Of a stretch of DNA of 64,000 bases, positions 22,661-33,500 are shown one piece after another; the stretch's first letter is position 1, and each line of letters begins with the position of its first letter. The notes beneath the pieces were generated by a model. That model was not told the origin of the DNA and searched no databases. It saw nothing but the letters and a program-made list of their open reading frames with translations. The stretch covers positions 7,389,091 through 7,453,090 of the forward strand of contig OY997640.1 in the NCBI GenBank assembly GCA_963921795.1. Direction: 5' to 3'. This stretch comes from Nannobrachium achirus. Lineage: Eukaryota; Chordata; Actinopteri; Myctophiformes; Myctophidae. Position numbers and translations under genes: made by a program.

Positions 22661-24636
22661 ACATAGACATCCCTGAAACACTAGAGCAAGAGAAAATGGA
22701 ACAAAAATAAATCATTGGTTAACCCAGGAAAGCCCAAGTTTTAATTTCAGCATAGAACTTAAACCCAGAGAAGCTGACTCACACTTGTGTTGATCCTCCT
22801 CACATCCAATGCTGTGGTCAGAGGACGTAGTGGTCCCAGCTTGTGGAGGAGGAGCTGTTGAATAAATAAATAATTAGATAGATGAGCTGTTAAGACAGCT
22901 AGGTCAGCTGTTAGAATATGGACATTTTAGAAACATGACAATGTTACCCATTACAGCCTGTCCATTCATATCAAGCGTGATATCCAAAGTGAGAGTCCTG
23001 TACATCTTCTCAAATCTTTTGTTGACAGATGTATTATGATGGTGGATGTTCCGCATTAAAAAGATGTGGGCTGAAGGGATCATCACATTAAGGAAGTAGT
23101 TGTTCTTCTTCATGTCTGAGAACAGTTGCTCTGCTGCCTGTGAATTAACCCAACCAGCCAACTGTGGCACCAGCTCAATTCTACGGAGGACATCTTTTTC
23201 ATCTTTGGTGTTGTCTTCATGGAATTTGTCATAGAGGACGTAGTGGTGTGAAGACCCTGTCAGAGGATGACCGCCAGCATCTGGAAGCTGTTTCTCTTTC
23301 AACCATGGCAAGTCAACTTTGACACGCCCCTCCTTTGCAAGCCTGATGTTATCAGCTGTAGGCTCCAACAGACGTCCCTCATGGGGAGTGAAGAGGACAT
23401 TTTCCTGGTTCTGCAGTGAGGCACGCACATTGCCATGGATGGCAAGACCTCGAGCAAAGTCATAGATACAAACATTTGGGACATGCTTCTAAGAAAGCAA
23501 GAGGTCTGTATAATCCCGTGGAGACTCGCCTCTCAACAGGAACTTTATGCTGTAAACCACTGAACACGGGCACATTATGACTGCATAACCACCTAGGAGG
23601 GGAAGAAAAGGGGTGTGAATTACATATTAAGTGCTCTATACTCTACATGGAAAGCTAACAGTTTTTTTTACAGAATCTCCATTCCAAGTTACCTGATGCT
23701 CCCCACACTTTCTGAAAAATCTTATCATACGCTGATCTTGTCTGCATTTCATGCCTAAGTTTCGACACTAGGTCAAGTTTTGAGCCCTTTGTAATCCAGA
23801 CCACATTCCTTGGCCAGTTTTTTGATGGTTTCCACCTGTTGATTGATTTAATAATGGAATAATAATGATTATTTTGTTGCCTCAATACACACTATCACAA
23901 CAGGTGAAATGTTAAGTGCCAGATTGCAGCTTTAACATATTGCCCTCTTCTACAAAAAAAAGGTACCTTTTGCTTCATTAGTTCGTTGGCGAGCCTCTCC
24001 TCTGTCACTTCCTCGTGTAAAACATCTGCATGCCGAGTTTGACAGCCTGCCACAGGAATCTTGTCCCGAATCTTGTCCCACTCCGTATTGAGCACCGTCG
24101 TGGATTTTCATGTTTTAGCACCGATAAAAGGGGCCCAACGATGATAATCCGGATTGACTTTGAATGGGTTTTGACCACCTCCTTAATTAAGACAAGGTTT
24201 AGTCACTTGATGTTTACTCTGCTACTGTGCATAGGCAGACTAGGGCAGTGAATAATTCATATACTTACGCAAAACCAATCCACTGGCAATTCTCTCCAAA
24301 GACACAGAATCCCAGAATACGTCCTGATTAACCTCACCATCGAAGTTTTCTGGGGGGTTCTTGATGTCACTCACTGTGAGAAGATATTAAGGGCAGTATT
24401 TCACATTAGAATATATACTTTCCATTCATGTATTAGAGTACCACAAATGTATTTAATTAATAACAAAAGCCATGACAGCTGTCAAAAAACAATTGAAAGA
24501 ATGGCAACACCAACCTGACATGTTAAACACAGATTTTCTATGAAGATCGATGATCACAACGGGTGGATAAGACTCAAGAGCCACATTTAAGGCAGGAATA
24601 TGAGTAGTTGTGATCTGTAAGGGCCTCAAAGTGTAG

Positions 24637-25090
24637 ATATCCCTGAAACACCTGTGCACCGCACGGATATTTCACTCCTGTATATTTCTCTAGGCTCTCA
24701 ACCACTCTGCCAACTGCAGTGTGTGCCTGTGAAGCATTCAAAGGAATTATCTGTATTAAATGACACAGAAATCTAAAGCGAGATAGGTAGGTATGGGTGG
24801 TTCAGCGGAGCAGCGTAGGCTTTCTTTCACAGGTAGGTGGGTAAGTATTAGCGTAGGCTTTCTTTCACAGGTAGGTGGGTAAGTATTAGCGTAGGCTTTT
24901 CCTTTTCAGGTCAGGTGAGAGGTGAGTTTAACAGTTATTTTCCTTTACAGGTAAGCGGTGAGTAATTCTTCCTTTACAGGTAAGCGGGTAAGCAGTGAGT
25001 ATATAGATACTTTCCTTTTACAGGTGAACGTTGAGTATAAAATCGATACTTTTCCTTCAACAGGGGATCAGTGAGTATAATCGTTACTTT
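24637..25090. repeat. Duplicated intron block A with splice-motif array 2
   Basis: From GATATCCCTGAAACACCTG through CACTCCTGTATATTTCTC this matches 27246-27745. The second half (24785-25090) is an array of TTTCTTTCACAG|GTAGGTGGGTAAGT and CCTTTACAG|GTAAGCGGTGAGT units on the plus strand. It lies in a KDZ-like gene intron and includes the acceptor edge of the exon at 24651. Confidence 0.85.
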
Positions 25091-25541
25091 GTGCTTTTAG
25101 TGCTGTATCAATGCTGGGCATTGATACAGCACTAAAAATGTAAAACGTGTTAACATTGCAAGATGTGAGGTTGTAGATCCACAGTGGGGATGCTAAGTGT
25201 TAAATCAGGAAAGAAGAAAAGGTCCGCTTCTTGGCCATGTAGTCCGAAACGTTGTGATTTTTTATTCCGCTCTATTAATAAATGTATTTGGGGAGCTTAT
25301 AGACAGTGTGCAGACCTTTTCTTCTTTTCTAGTATTATTTTTTTGGTCCAGCACCCGTCGCAGTACTTTTGGATGTGCGTGTATCCACAGACCGCAAGTG
25401 TTAAATCAAAATACAAAGTGATTTTATATTCTAATCGTAAGCCTACAAGAGGGAGATTAGACAGATTAGACAGACAACTATGGAACTAAACTACTGTAAC
25501 AATAAACTAGCCTATGGAGCTATACACCAATTAAGTCATAC
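25091..25541. other. Intron sequence, no feature
   Basis: A 19-bp inverted pair (TTTTAGTGCTGTATCAATGC / GCATTGATACAGCACTAAAA) forms a hairpin at 25096-25137. The rest resembles an interspersed repeat containing GTCCGAAACGTTGTG. No exon is apparent. Confidence 0.5.
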
Positions 25542-25771
25542 CTCGACAGAGCTTCTAAGAAATAAGCACAGCGGCAGGCTGATGATGATATGATCGTTGA
25601 AGTTGTGCAAACCGTCCGTCCACTCTTGATAGCGGTATGTGAGGTTGCACTTTGGACATTGTCGACAGAAGGTGGATATATCTGCAAAGAATGTAGTCAG
25701 GATATTACATAGGAAGCCAAGACAATTCAGAGTTGACACAATTATATTAGGAATGTAATGACGATCCATAC

Positions 25772-27190
25772 AAAGCTATACAAACCCTCAATTACAGATG
25801 TCAACGTGAGGATCCTTGCTTTGCTTGTGATCTTTAATGGTTCCAGTAATTTTATGGACCCTGGACATTGTGTGCAGAACGTCTCTTTAGGACACAGTTC
25901 AGTGGGGAGGAGCTGTCTTTCCGAAATATGCTTTGTAACGTTTTCTGGCAACACAGCTAGTAGTCTTTTATATGTGTAGATGTAGTGTACCATCTTCTCT
26001 AGTTCCTGGTTGACCGGTGGATAGACTGGGATGTGGGACTGATTCTCTAAACCTTTCTCATCTGATACTGGTGAAAGCCCAGCTTCTTCTGTGTTGTTTG
26101 TGCTGCTGAACAGATGTCTTTTGGTTTGAAAAAGATACCATTTGCCTAGAGACTTGTGCATGCACGACACCCGACCCTTGCAACAAGGACAATGCCATGT
26201 GTTTCTTTTTGAGTTGTACCATATCATCACCCTGCCTAATCTACTGTAGTATTTAGGTTTTGGCTCAAAAATGGAGAGGAAGTATGACTGAATCATTAAG
26301 ATTCACGTGAGCAACAAGGGTGGTTCTATGTGTGTTGGCTTCTTCCTGCAGTTTCAGGCACTTCTCTCTCTTTTCTTGGCCAAACCATTTGTTTTCTACC
26401 ATCTCTTCCAAAATATCAGCACGCAGGTGTTCTTTAAATGCATCTGATGTGCAATACTCTATTGAACGTAGATGAGGACACAGATTAGATTTAAGACCAC
26501 TAATTCTCTTAAAGTCCGCCATTGTGTTGCATTCATCCATTTCACAAATGACACTGTGTGTATTACCCCATGTTTTCTTGATGGCATGGATGGGAAAACA
26601 AGTCCCCCGGAAAGACTTTGCCACTGCAAACACCCCATTCTCCTTGTCAATGCACTGACTTCTTAGATTGCCAACGGCTGTGATGTCATTGACAGTTGAG
26701 GTGTGCTTCTTTAAGATGTGCCTTCTCAGATTTTGTTTGTAAAGCCACAAACCACAGTTGGGACATTTGGTATGCTCCTTCTTAGTAGACCGTCTCAATG
26801 GTGGCATTGTGGTGCTGTTGCATAGGGTCGCGGATGGTTGGCCTGGGGTCTCTGCTGGTGGTACACCTGGGGACATCAGGATGCATGGGGTCACTGTTAC
26901 GGTGTCTGGAGTCACTGTTCGTGTGCCTGGGGTTGCTGGTGGTGGTGCGCCTAGGGTCTCTGGTGGTGCGCCTAGTGTCGCTGGAGGTGGTGGTACACCC
27001 TGGGTTGGTGTTGAGCCTGGGGACACTAGGGTGCATGGGGTCACTGGTGTCGTGGTCAGAGGTGGCCTCACAGATTTCTCACATTTCCTAAGGTGTTGCA
27101 AAAACTCAGCTCGGTTTATTAATGTCTTGGGGCAGTGTAGGCAGTGGTAATGCCTCCGTTTGCGGCGCTCCAAGTCGCAACTGATGAATT
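25772..27190 (-). pseudogene. Zinc-finger / CxC exon of the KDZ-like gene (copy 2b)
   Basis: Begins after TTAATTTCAG at 27191. It encodes a C2H2-like finger (HCLHCPKTLINRAEFLQHLRKC), a Pro/Thr/Val-rich stretch, a second finger (CPNCGLWLYKQNLRRHILKKH), a conserved region (FRGTCFPIHAIKKTWGN, FKEHLRADILEEMVENKWFG), then WHCPCCKGRVSCMH, a CxC/SWIM-like cluster, and LPTELCPKETFCTQCPG. A frame change near 26282 separates the finger half from the cluster half. Donor GTATGG is at 25771. Cysteine clusters of this sort accompany KDZ transposases. Confidence 0.68.
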
Positions 27191-27245
27191 CTGAAATTAA
27201 GACAAAATAACCATTAGTATTCCTGAAGGAATGTTTGAACACTCC

Positions 27246-27745
27246 AGATATCTCTGAAACACCTGTGTACTGCACGGATATTTCACTCCTGTATATTTCT
27301 CTAGGCTCTCAACCACTCTGCCAACTGCAGTGCGTGCCTGTGAAGCATTCAAAGGAATTATCTGTATTAAATGACACAGAAATCTAAAGCGAGATAGGTA
27401 GGTATGGGTGGTTCAGCGGAGCTTCCCTTAAAGGGGAGCGGAGGTGAGTAACTTTAGCGTAGGGCTTTCTTTAACAGGTAGGTGGGTAAGTATTAGCGTA
27501 GGCTTTCTTTCACAGGTAGGTGGGTAAGTATTAGCGTAGGCTTTCTTTCACAGGTAGGTGGGTAAGTATTAGCGTAGGCTTTTCCTTTTCAGGTCAGGTG
27601 AGAGGTGAGTTTAACAGTTCTTTTCCTTTACAGGTAAGCAGTGAGTAATTCTTCCTTTGCAGGTAAGCGGTGAGTAATTCTTCCTTTACAGGTAAGCGGT
27701 GAGTATATAGTTACTTCCCTTTTACAGGTGAACGTTGAGTATAAT
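27246..27745. repeat. Duplicated intron block B with splice-motif array 3
   Basis: Direct copy of 24637-25090 with more array units: three TTTCTTTMACAG|GTAGGTGGGTAAGTATTAGCG and three CCTTTRCAG|GTAAGCRGTGAGT. It lies between the duplicated zinc-finger exons. The short minus-strand ORF through it reads the repeats only. Confidence 0.88.
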
Positions 27746-28061
27746 CGATACACATTTTGTCCCAGATTCAAAGCAAGTATCTTAACAGCGACGGCAAGCA
27801 ATGTGAAACAAAACATTAAAAATGATTTTGGTTAAAGGAAACCCCCCAAAAACATTTGAAAGTAGACCAATTCTATTCAAAATATAATAGCCATCCATCT
27901 CTATAATGTAAGGCTGCACAACCTCTAAGCAAACATGCTTTCAGTAATAAGTTATTCTGAAGTTATTCAATTATTACTGTGTGTTGGGGAGGCATAAGAG
28001 AGATACATCGTGGAGTTTTCATTAACTGCAGCACATATAGCGATATAGAGGAATTGCTTAC

Positions 28062-28988
28062 CTCTACCTGGGGACATCAGGGTCACTGCTGGTGTGACTG
28101 GGGTCACTGCTGCTGTGCCTTGGGTCGCTGCTGCTGTGCCTTGGGTCGCTGCTGCTGTGCCTTGGGTCACTGCTGCTGTGCCTTGGGTCGCTGCTGCTGT
28201 GTCTGAGGACATCAGGGTGCATGTGGTCACTGCTGGTGTACCTTGGGTCACTGCTGGTGTGCCTTGGGTCACTGCTGGTGTACCTTGGGTCACTGCTGGT
28301 GTGTGTGAGGACATCAGGGTGCCTTGGGTCGCTGCTGGTGTGTGTTGGGTCGCTGCTGGTGTCTGTTGGGTCACTGCTGGTGTGTGTTGGGTCGCTGCTG
28401 GTGTGTGTGAGGACATCAGGGTGCATGGGGTCACTGCTGCTGTGCCTTGGGTCACTGCTGCTGTACCTTGGGTCACTGCTGCTGTACCTTGGGTCACTGC
28501 TGCTGTACCTTGGGTCACTGCTGGTGTGTGTTGGGTCACTGCTGGTGTGTGTGAGGACATCAGGGTGCATGGGGTCACTGCTGCTGTGCCTTGGGTCACT
28601 GCTGGTGTGTGTGAGGACATCGGCTTGCATGGGGTCACTGCTGGTGTGTCTGAGGACATCAGGGTGCATGGGGTCACGGCTGTACCTTGGGTCACTGCTG
28701 TACCTTGGGTCACTGCTGCTGTGCCTTGGGTCACTGCTGCTGTACCTTGGGTCACTGCTGCTGTACCTTGGGTCACTGCTGCTGTGCCTTGGGTCACTGC
28801 TGGTGTGTTTGGGGACATCGGGGTGCATAGGGTCACTGCTGCTGTGGTCACAAACGGTCTCACAGATTTCTCACATTTTATAATGTGTTTCAAAAAATCT
28901 GGTCTGTTGAGTAACGTCTTGGGGCAGTACGGGCAGTGGAAATGTCTCTGTTTGCGGCACTCCAAGTGGCAAATGAATATTGTGAATT
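28062..28988 (-). pseudogene. Duplicate zinc-finger exon (copy 2a) with VNTR
   Basis: Starts after CTTTTCAG at 28989 and ends at a strong donor (GAG|GTAAGC, 28061). The finger CPYCPKTLLNRPDFLKHIIKC matches that of copy 2b at its N-terminus. It is followed by about 240 residues of PAVTQGT/PAATQHT heptads with interspersed LMSSHTPAVT, all open. It lacks the second finger and downstream conserved region of 2b. It may be an alternative or extra exon of the same transposon gene. Confidence 0.6.
28078..28860. repeat. 21-bp coding VNTR (PAVTQGT heptads)
   Basis: About 35 units of GGGTCACTGCTGCTGTGCCTT type. Because the unit is a multiple of three, several frames on both strands stay open and create long shadow ORFs. 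Confidence 0.92.
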
Positions 28989-29282
28989 CTGAAAAGAAAG
29001 AAGAAAATAGCATTAGTATTCCTGAAAGAATGTTTGAACACTCCACAAATATATTACACAATGTGTCTCACATTCCAAGCAGGAACATTAAGTTATTCTG
29101 AAAAGGACAATGAATCACAATCATACTCAAAACATTATTTAAATTGTGCATGTTTTGGAGGCATGAGATAGAGGCATTGTGATTTGTGAAGTGAGTTTTC
29201 TAACCGTTTCTCATAAGGAAATAACCTATTATTGTTATTATGCAAGAGCAAATAAAGACTACAGCAAGAAGTTGCTTACCTC

Positions 29283-29553
29283 TATGCAGGACTGCTTTTA
29301 GTCTATGTGATTCTATGTGAGTCCAAATACGGGCATAGCTCTCACAGGGCTCAAAAACTGGTCACTGGAACTCTTCAAACCTTTAATAACATTCTTTTCC
29401 CCCACAATTTCCGCCTAAACTATATATTTTCTTTTAGTTCTGTGGCATCAAGAAACAACAACTGGAATACTGATATGACCCTAAGGATTCAAGAAATGTA
29501 TAATTTACCCGCAGTATTTCATTCTGAGGTGGTAATCTTCAGCCTCATCTTAA
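29283..29553 (+). repeat. Outer left part of segmental duplication B
   Basis: 29360-29550 matches 3364-3580 (CCACAATTTCCGCCTAAAC, AACAACTGGAATACTGA, GAGGTGGTAATCTTCAGCC). The match ends exactly at TTAA, where the transposon 29554-36011 begins. A donor-like GAG|GTAAGC on the minus strand at 29282 could belong to an upstream exon of the KDZ-like gene. Confidence 0.75.
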
Positions 29554-29952
29554 AGGGACAGGTCACCCCTGAGACAAAAACCCTGATTTTTAAGTTGTTT
29601 GGGAGTTTTGGAACACCATACTGGTGTCATTTTTATGTTTAAACTCTGTTTTTAGAAAATTGCATATAACACCTTGCCACAACGCGTCAAATGATGCGTT
29701 GTAGCAAGGTCTCTTTTCCTTTCCGGACTACGTGCTCTGTGGACTGAAAAAGCCGAGGGTTGTCCCAAAGATTTCGTTCAGTCTATGGTTCCACCCAGAA
29801 CGTTATACGACCCCACCCCCACTTGCACTCTGCTGAGTTTGTTTGTTATGTTGGCTGCAGGCACACTTTGACTGGAGGAAAATGAGTATTTCCAAGTTAT
29901 ATAGTTAGAGACACAGCCCAAATACACAGGAATAATTCCGAGCAGAAGGCAG

Positions 29953-29983
29953 ATGGACGGCGTTGGTTATCCTCTCGACTTGA
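29953..29983 (+). CDS. Candidate first coding exon in the TTAA element
   Basis: ATGGACGGCGTTGG opens a frame (MDGVGYPLDL) that ends at a perfect donor, GTAAGT, 31 bases later. It lies 400 bp inside the left TIR, where a transposase start would be expected. The protein cannot be identified from ten residues. Confidence 0.3.
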
Positions 29984-30062
29984 GTAAGTAAATAACGTTG
30001 TGAACTAATAGCCCTGAATACGTCGGTCGCTGACGACCGTAATAAATTCACTTCAACCTGGT

Positions 30063-30472
30063 GTTGAGCAGTTAAACCTATTTGCTACGTACGTCTACAC
30101 AAACGATCATATTTCAAGTGCTTACTGAAGTCTCACAGATGTCCCAGTATGGTACGCTCAAGCAGAATTACCTGTATCTTTCGTATTGTTTAATAAACAG
30201 CATTTTAATCCGATCAGACGCCATTTTCTGTTGTTTTTCAGCCATGCGACCCCATCGGTTGCGAGGTGTACTGCACTTAGATACATTAAAACCTTTTTAA
30301 GGAAACGACGACCGATCGGATTAAAATGCTCCTCGTTAAATAATACGATCATTACGGGACATTCTGCTGGAGTGTACCCTATTGTGACATCCGTGAGCCT
30401 TCACTAAGCAATTTATCTTTGTAATTTGACCGTTTGTGTAGACGTACGTAGTAAATTGGTTAAACTGCTCAA
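30063..30472. mobile_element. Palindromic MITE, 410 bp
   Basis: The left arm (TTGAGCAGTTAAACC...CTACGTACGTCTACACAAACG) is inverted at the right end. The centre also pairs (CATTTTAATCCGATC / GATCGGATTAAAATG). Noncoding. It sits between the start exon and the LINE 3' end. Confidence 0.8.
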
Positions 30473-30530
30473 CAGCTCACGGTTGGCGCAGCGTAGCGTC
30501 TTTACATTTAGCCCAATAATGCTATGCTAA

Positions 30531-33500
30531 AATCTATCTCTATCTATCTAGGTCGTCCTCAGACGAGCCCTCCATCGTTGTTTCCAGTCATCTCGGTTCT
30601 CCATACATCTGGCCAGCTCATTGGTGTTCTGTGTCCCTACGTCTTCCTTGAGTACGTCCACGTATGTTTTTGTGGGACGTCCTCGCGACCGGTGCCCATG
30701 TGTTGGCTCCCACAGTACCAATTTGCTGGCTGGAAGCTCCTGGTGTCTTTGGCAGTGTCCTGCTAGTCTCATTCTTCTGGTGGCAATTTTCTCGCTTACC
30801 TTTGGTATTCCCTCATACAGGCTCCTGTTTGTAACATGTGCACTCCTGTTGATGTTGAGTACTGCACGCAACATTCTAGTGTAGCACCCGTCTAGAGACT
30901 TCTGCAGGGTTGGCTTCAGGGTCCAGCATTCACTGCCATAGAGGAGAACAGACTCCACCGTTGCAAAGAAGAAGCTAAGTTTGATTTGGCGGGGGAGGTT
31001 AGAGTTCCATACACTGTTGATGCCGTTCAGGGCCCTCCAAGCGAGTGCCTTCCTTACTTTAAGGTCTTTCTCAGTTGAGTCGACCCATGCGAGTGATCAG
31101 GTAGGTTATAGGTGATAACCTCAGTTTTCTTAGCATTTAGCCTGAGACCAACTTTGGCACACTCTATCTCCACCCTGTTCAGGAGTTCTTGTGCTTGTTC
31201 CATGCTGTCGGAGAGCAGGCTGATGTCGTCCGCATAGTCCAGGTCTGTCAGAACTACTGCGGGGTGCCGCCTTGACCTCCTTGGTGTTAGCGTGAAGCCA
31301 AGCTCTTGTTCTTGTCCCCCTATGGCTTTCCTGAGCGCATAATCTAGAACTATGATGAAGAGGTAGGGGGCTAGGGTGTCTCCTTGCATTACACCAGCTC
31401 GGATGTCAAACACCTCACTGCTGCCATCTGGGGTCACCACTTTGGCCCTTGTTTTTGCGTACATGGTCTCGATAGCCCGGAGAATGTTGGGAGGGACATT
31501 GTAGGCCTCAAGGATCTTCACCATCTTGCTTCTGTGGATAGAATCAAAAGCCTTTTTGAAGTCAATGAAGCACAGTACAGCTGCTAGGTTGTCCTTTTTC
31601 ACCTCCTCTATTAATCTCCTTAATGCCAGGATCTGTGCTACGGTTGTTCTCTCCTCTCGAAAACCATTCTGGTTCTCTCTCAGGTGAGGGTCGATGGCAT
31701 GCCGTATCCTGTTCAGTATCATTCGGTTGAAGACCTTAGCAGTGATACATGTCAGGCTGATGCCTCTGTAGTTGTCTGGCTTTGAGAGGTCTCCAGCTTT
31801 AGGCACCGGGATGATGTTAGACAGAGACCATATTTCAGGTTGCTTGTTGTGCTGTAGAGCATTGTTGCAAAAGTCTAGGATGAGGTTGTCTAGGTCGCAG
31901 TTCTTCAAGACCTCTGGGGGTATGCCATCCGGCCCAGCACTTTTTCCCTCTCTCAGGGTGGATTTTGCCCTGGCGAGCTCGCTGATTGTGAAGGGTCCAT
32001 CGTCGATGTTCAGGCCCTGGAGGACTGTCGGTATATTTTCCTCCTCTCCCTCTTCCACTGATGTTCCCAGGAGCCTCTGGAAGTGGTCGAACCATGTTGC
32101 CACCCTCTCCTCTGGGCTGTGTCCCTCCACCTGGCCCTCCTTGGCCCTCTTCCGCCCTGTCATCTCATTTATTACCTTCCAGGCCTCCCCGTATTGCCTT
32201 TCACCTTGCGCTGCCTGCACTCTTCGCACACTTTCCATCACTTCTTCCCCTTTGATGGTGTCGTAGGTGCTGAAGAGAGACTGTTTGGCTTCGTTCAGTG
32301 TCTTGCGACCCTCCTCTGTTGGTTCACGCTCAAAGTTGAGTCGTGCTTCCTCCATCCTGCCTCGTGCTGCTACAACCTTCGGGTGTCTGGACCGTGGTGG
32401 TGCTCTTACTCTGTTTAGCACTGGCACGCACAGTCTGGTCGCCTCCTCATTCGCTGTGATGAATCTCCCATATTCACGGCTGGGCTCCTCTCCCCTATCC
32501 AGCTGCCGAAAGCGCTTCCTGACTTCCTCCGTGTACCTGGTTTGGAGGCCCGGATTGGTCGTGAATGCCTTCCAGTCATGCCAAATCTTGGGGCTTGGCT
32601 TGGGGACCCTGAGGCTCAGTCGCACCCTCATGGAGACCACACGGTGATCAGAGCCTACAGAGCTGAACGTGCTGTATGGCTCAGCGTTCAGGATGGAATT
32701 CCTCCACTTTTGCCTCACTAGGATATAGTCCAACTGATATAGCCTAGGTAGCTCCCCAGGCCTTGAGGCTCGGTCTCGGAAGGTCCATCTCTTCCCTGTT
32801 CTCTTCCGGAACATGGTGTTCGCTGCCAGGAGCTGGTGTTCCATGAGAAGGGCTGTGAGGTATGCGCCGTTGCGGTTGGTAGACTCATGGTATGGGAATG
32901 GTGCATCCTCCTGTCCAATCCTGGCGTTGAAGTCGCCAAGGATTGCCAGGAAGTTGTGCGCTGGGACACCTCGGACTGCTGTTGTGCGGTCCTCATAGAA
33001 CTTCTCAACATCCTCAGGTGATGCCGTGTTAGTGGGCGAGTACACCACTAAGACTGTTGTTACTGGGTTACCTGCGAACTCAGCCATGAGGATCCTTTCG
33101 GTGTGCTTGTGAACCCGTCGGAGGGCCCTGCGCGCCAGAGAACCCAGCATTAGCCCTACGCCCCCTGTTGCAGCCTGGGCCCCGTTTCGCCACGCAGATG
33201 CAGTGATGAACGTGCGTTTCTCCACTTGGCAGTAAACTATCTGGTCGTCAGTGTCAGTGTGGACTCTTCTGTGTTCCTGGACTCCCAGGATCTCTACCCC
33301 CTGTTCTTCAGCACAATGTGCCAATTCCACCAGTCTAGCTTCTTCTCTCACTGTGCATGCGTTGAAGGTCCCCATTACAAATGGTCTCCGACAACGCATG
33401 AGTGCATTGGGTGGGATGCTGTGGTCAGACAGAACCCTCCCTCGTTCCCGTGGGTTTGAGGTCCTGTCGTCATGATGTCCTCCGGAAGGAGGACCAGCAC

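Larger units (their letters stand above)
19757..22663 (+). mobile_element. Truncated LTR retroelement with gag, no 3' LTR
   Basis: Inserted in a coding exon of the KDZ-like gene with TAGA on both sides (19753-19756, 22664-22667), a 4-bp target duplication. The 5' LTR runs 19757-21455 including a nested 1.29-kb element, leaving about 410 bp of LTR (TGT...ACA). A TTGGCGAGCC primer-binding-type sequence follows at about 21460. Only gag-type reading frames follow. Pol, env and a 3' LTR are absent, and the right edge is TTGCGCCACA, the exact inverse of the left edge TGTGGCGCAA. Confidence 0.72.
19641..22680 (-). pseudogene. KDZ-like gene exon split by the LTR element
   Basis: Exon parts 22668-22680 and 19641-19756 flank the insertion. 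The acceptor (CTTGCTCTAG) is at 22681 and the donor (GTGAGT) at 19640. The reading frame is VFQG-type with HFEALADHNY, matching the exon at 24515-24651 (HFEALTDHNY), so this exon is a diverged duplicate of that one. Phases fit the exon before (22785-22854) and the first protease exon after. Confidence 0.6.
22785..25681 (-). pseudogene. KDZ/HMGXB3-like core region, eight exons
   Basis: Exons by splice sites: 25542-25681 (CRQCPKC, RYQEW), 24515-24651 (HNYSYSCLKCG then PPVVIIDLHRKSVF), 24269-24373 (DIKNPPENFDGE, FWDS), about 23967-24107 (NTEWDKIRDK), 23693-23835, 22948-23592 (IYDFARGLA, GGHPLTGSSHHYVLYDKFHE, SQAAEQLFSDMKKN), 22785-22854. I recognise this order from fish HMGXB3-like proteins and KDZ-type transposons. 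Catalytic residues were not assigned. Lesions: a frame change inside 24515-24651 after the CxxC, an in-frame TAG at 23489-23491, and no clear acceptor for the NTEWDK exon. It is a pseudogene as it stands. Confidence 0.65.
12769..28988 (-). mobile_element. KDZ/Zisupton-like transposon gene with C-terminal Ulp1 module
   Basis: About 22 exons can be followed on the minus strand from the zinc-finger exons (28988 and 27190) to the stop at 12769. Recognised pieces, in order: a C2H2-like finger, a second C-rich finger, a CxC/SWIM-like cluster, a conserved region resembling fish HMGXB3-like/KDZ proteins, and a C48 protease. From the exon at 22948-23592 to the end, splice phases agree across every junction, so protease and KDZ region appear to be one transcript. 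Known Zisupton elements in fish carry one large multi-exon gene (from memory). Breaks: frame change near 26282, another near 24570, TAG at 23489-23491, and an LTR element inside an exon. The element ends were not found. Confidence 0.65.

Noticed and set aside
19757..22663. Reading the insertion as a TIR DNA transposon because of its 10-bp inverted ends
   Set aside because: An LTR-like left part, a primer-binding-type sequence and gag frames point to a retroelement; the inverted ends are recorded as an oddity instead.
28094..29101. Plus-strand ORFs of 335 and 220 residues
   Set aside because: Shadows of the 21-bp VNTR; splice signals and the zinc finger support the minus strand.
31772..33475. 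Several plus-strand ORFs of 60-164 residues
   Set aside because: Antisense shadows of the LINE endonuclease/RT ORF.
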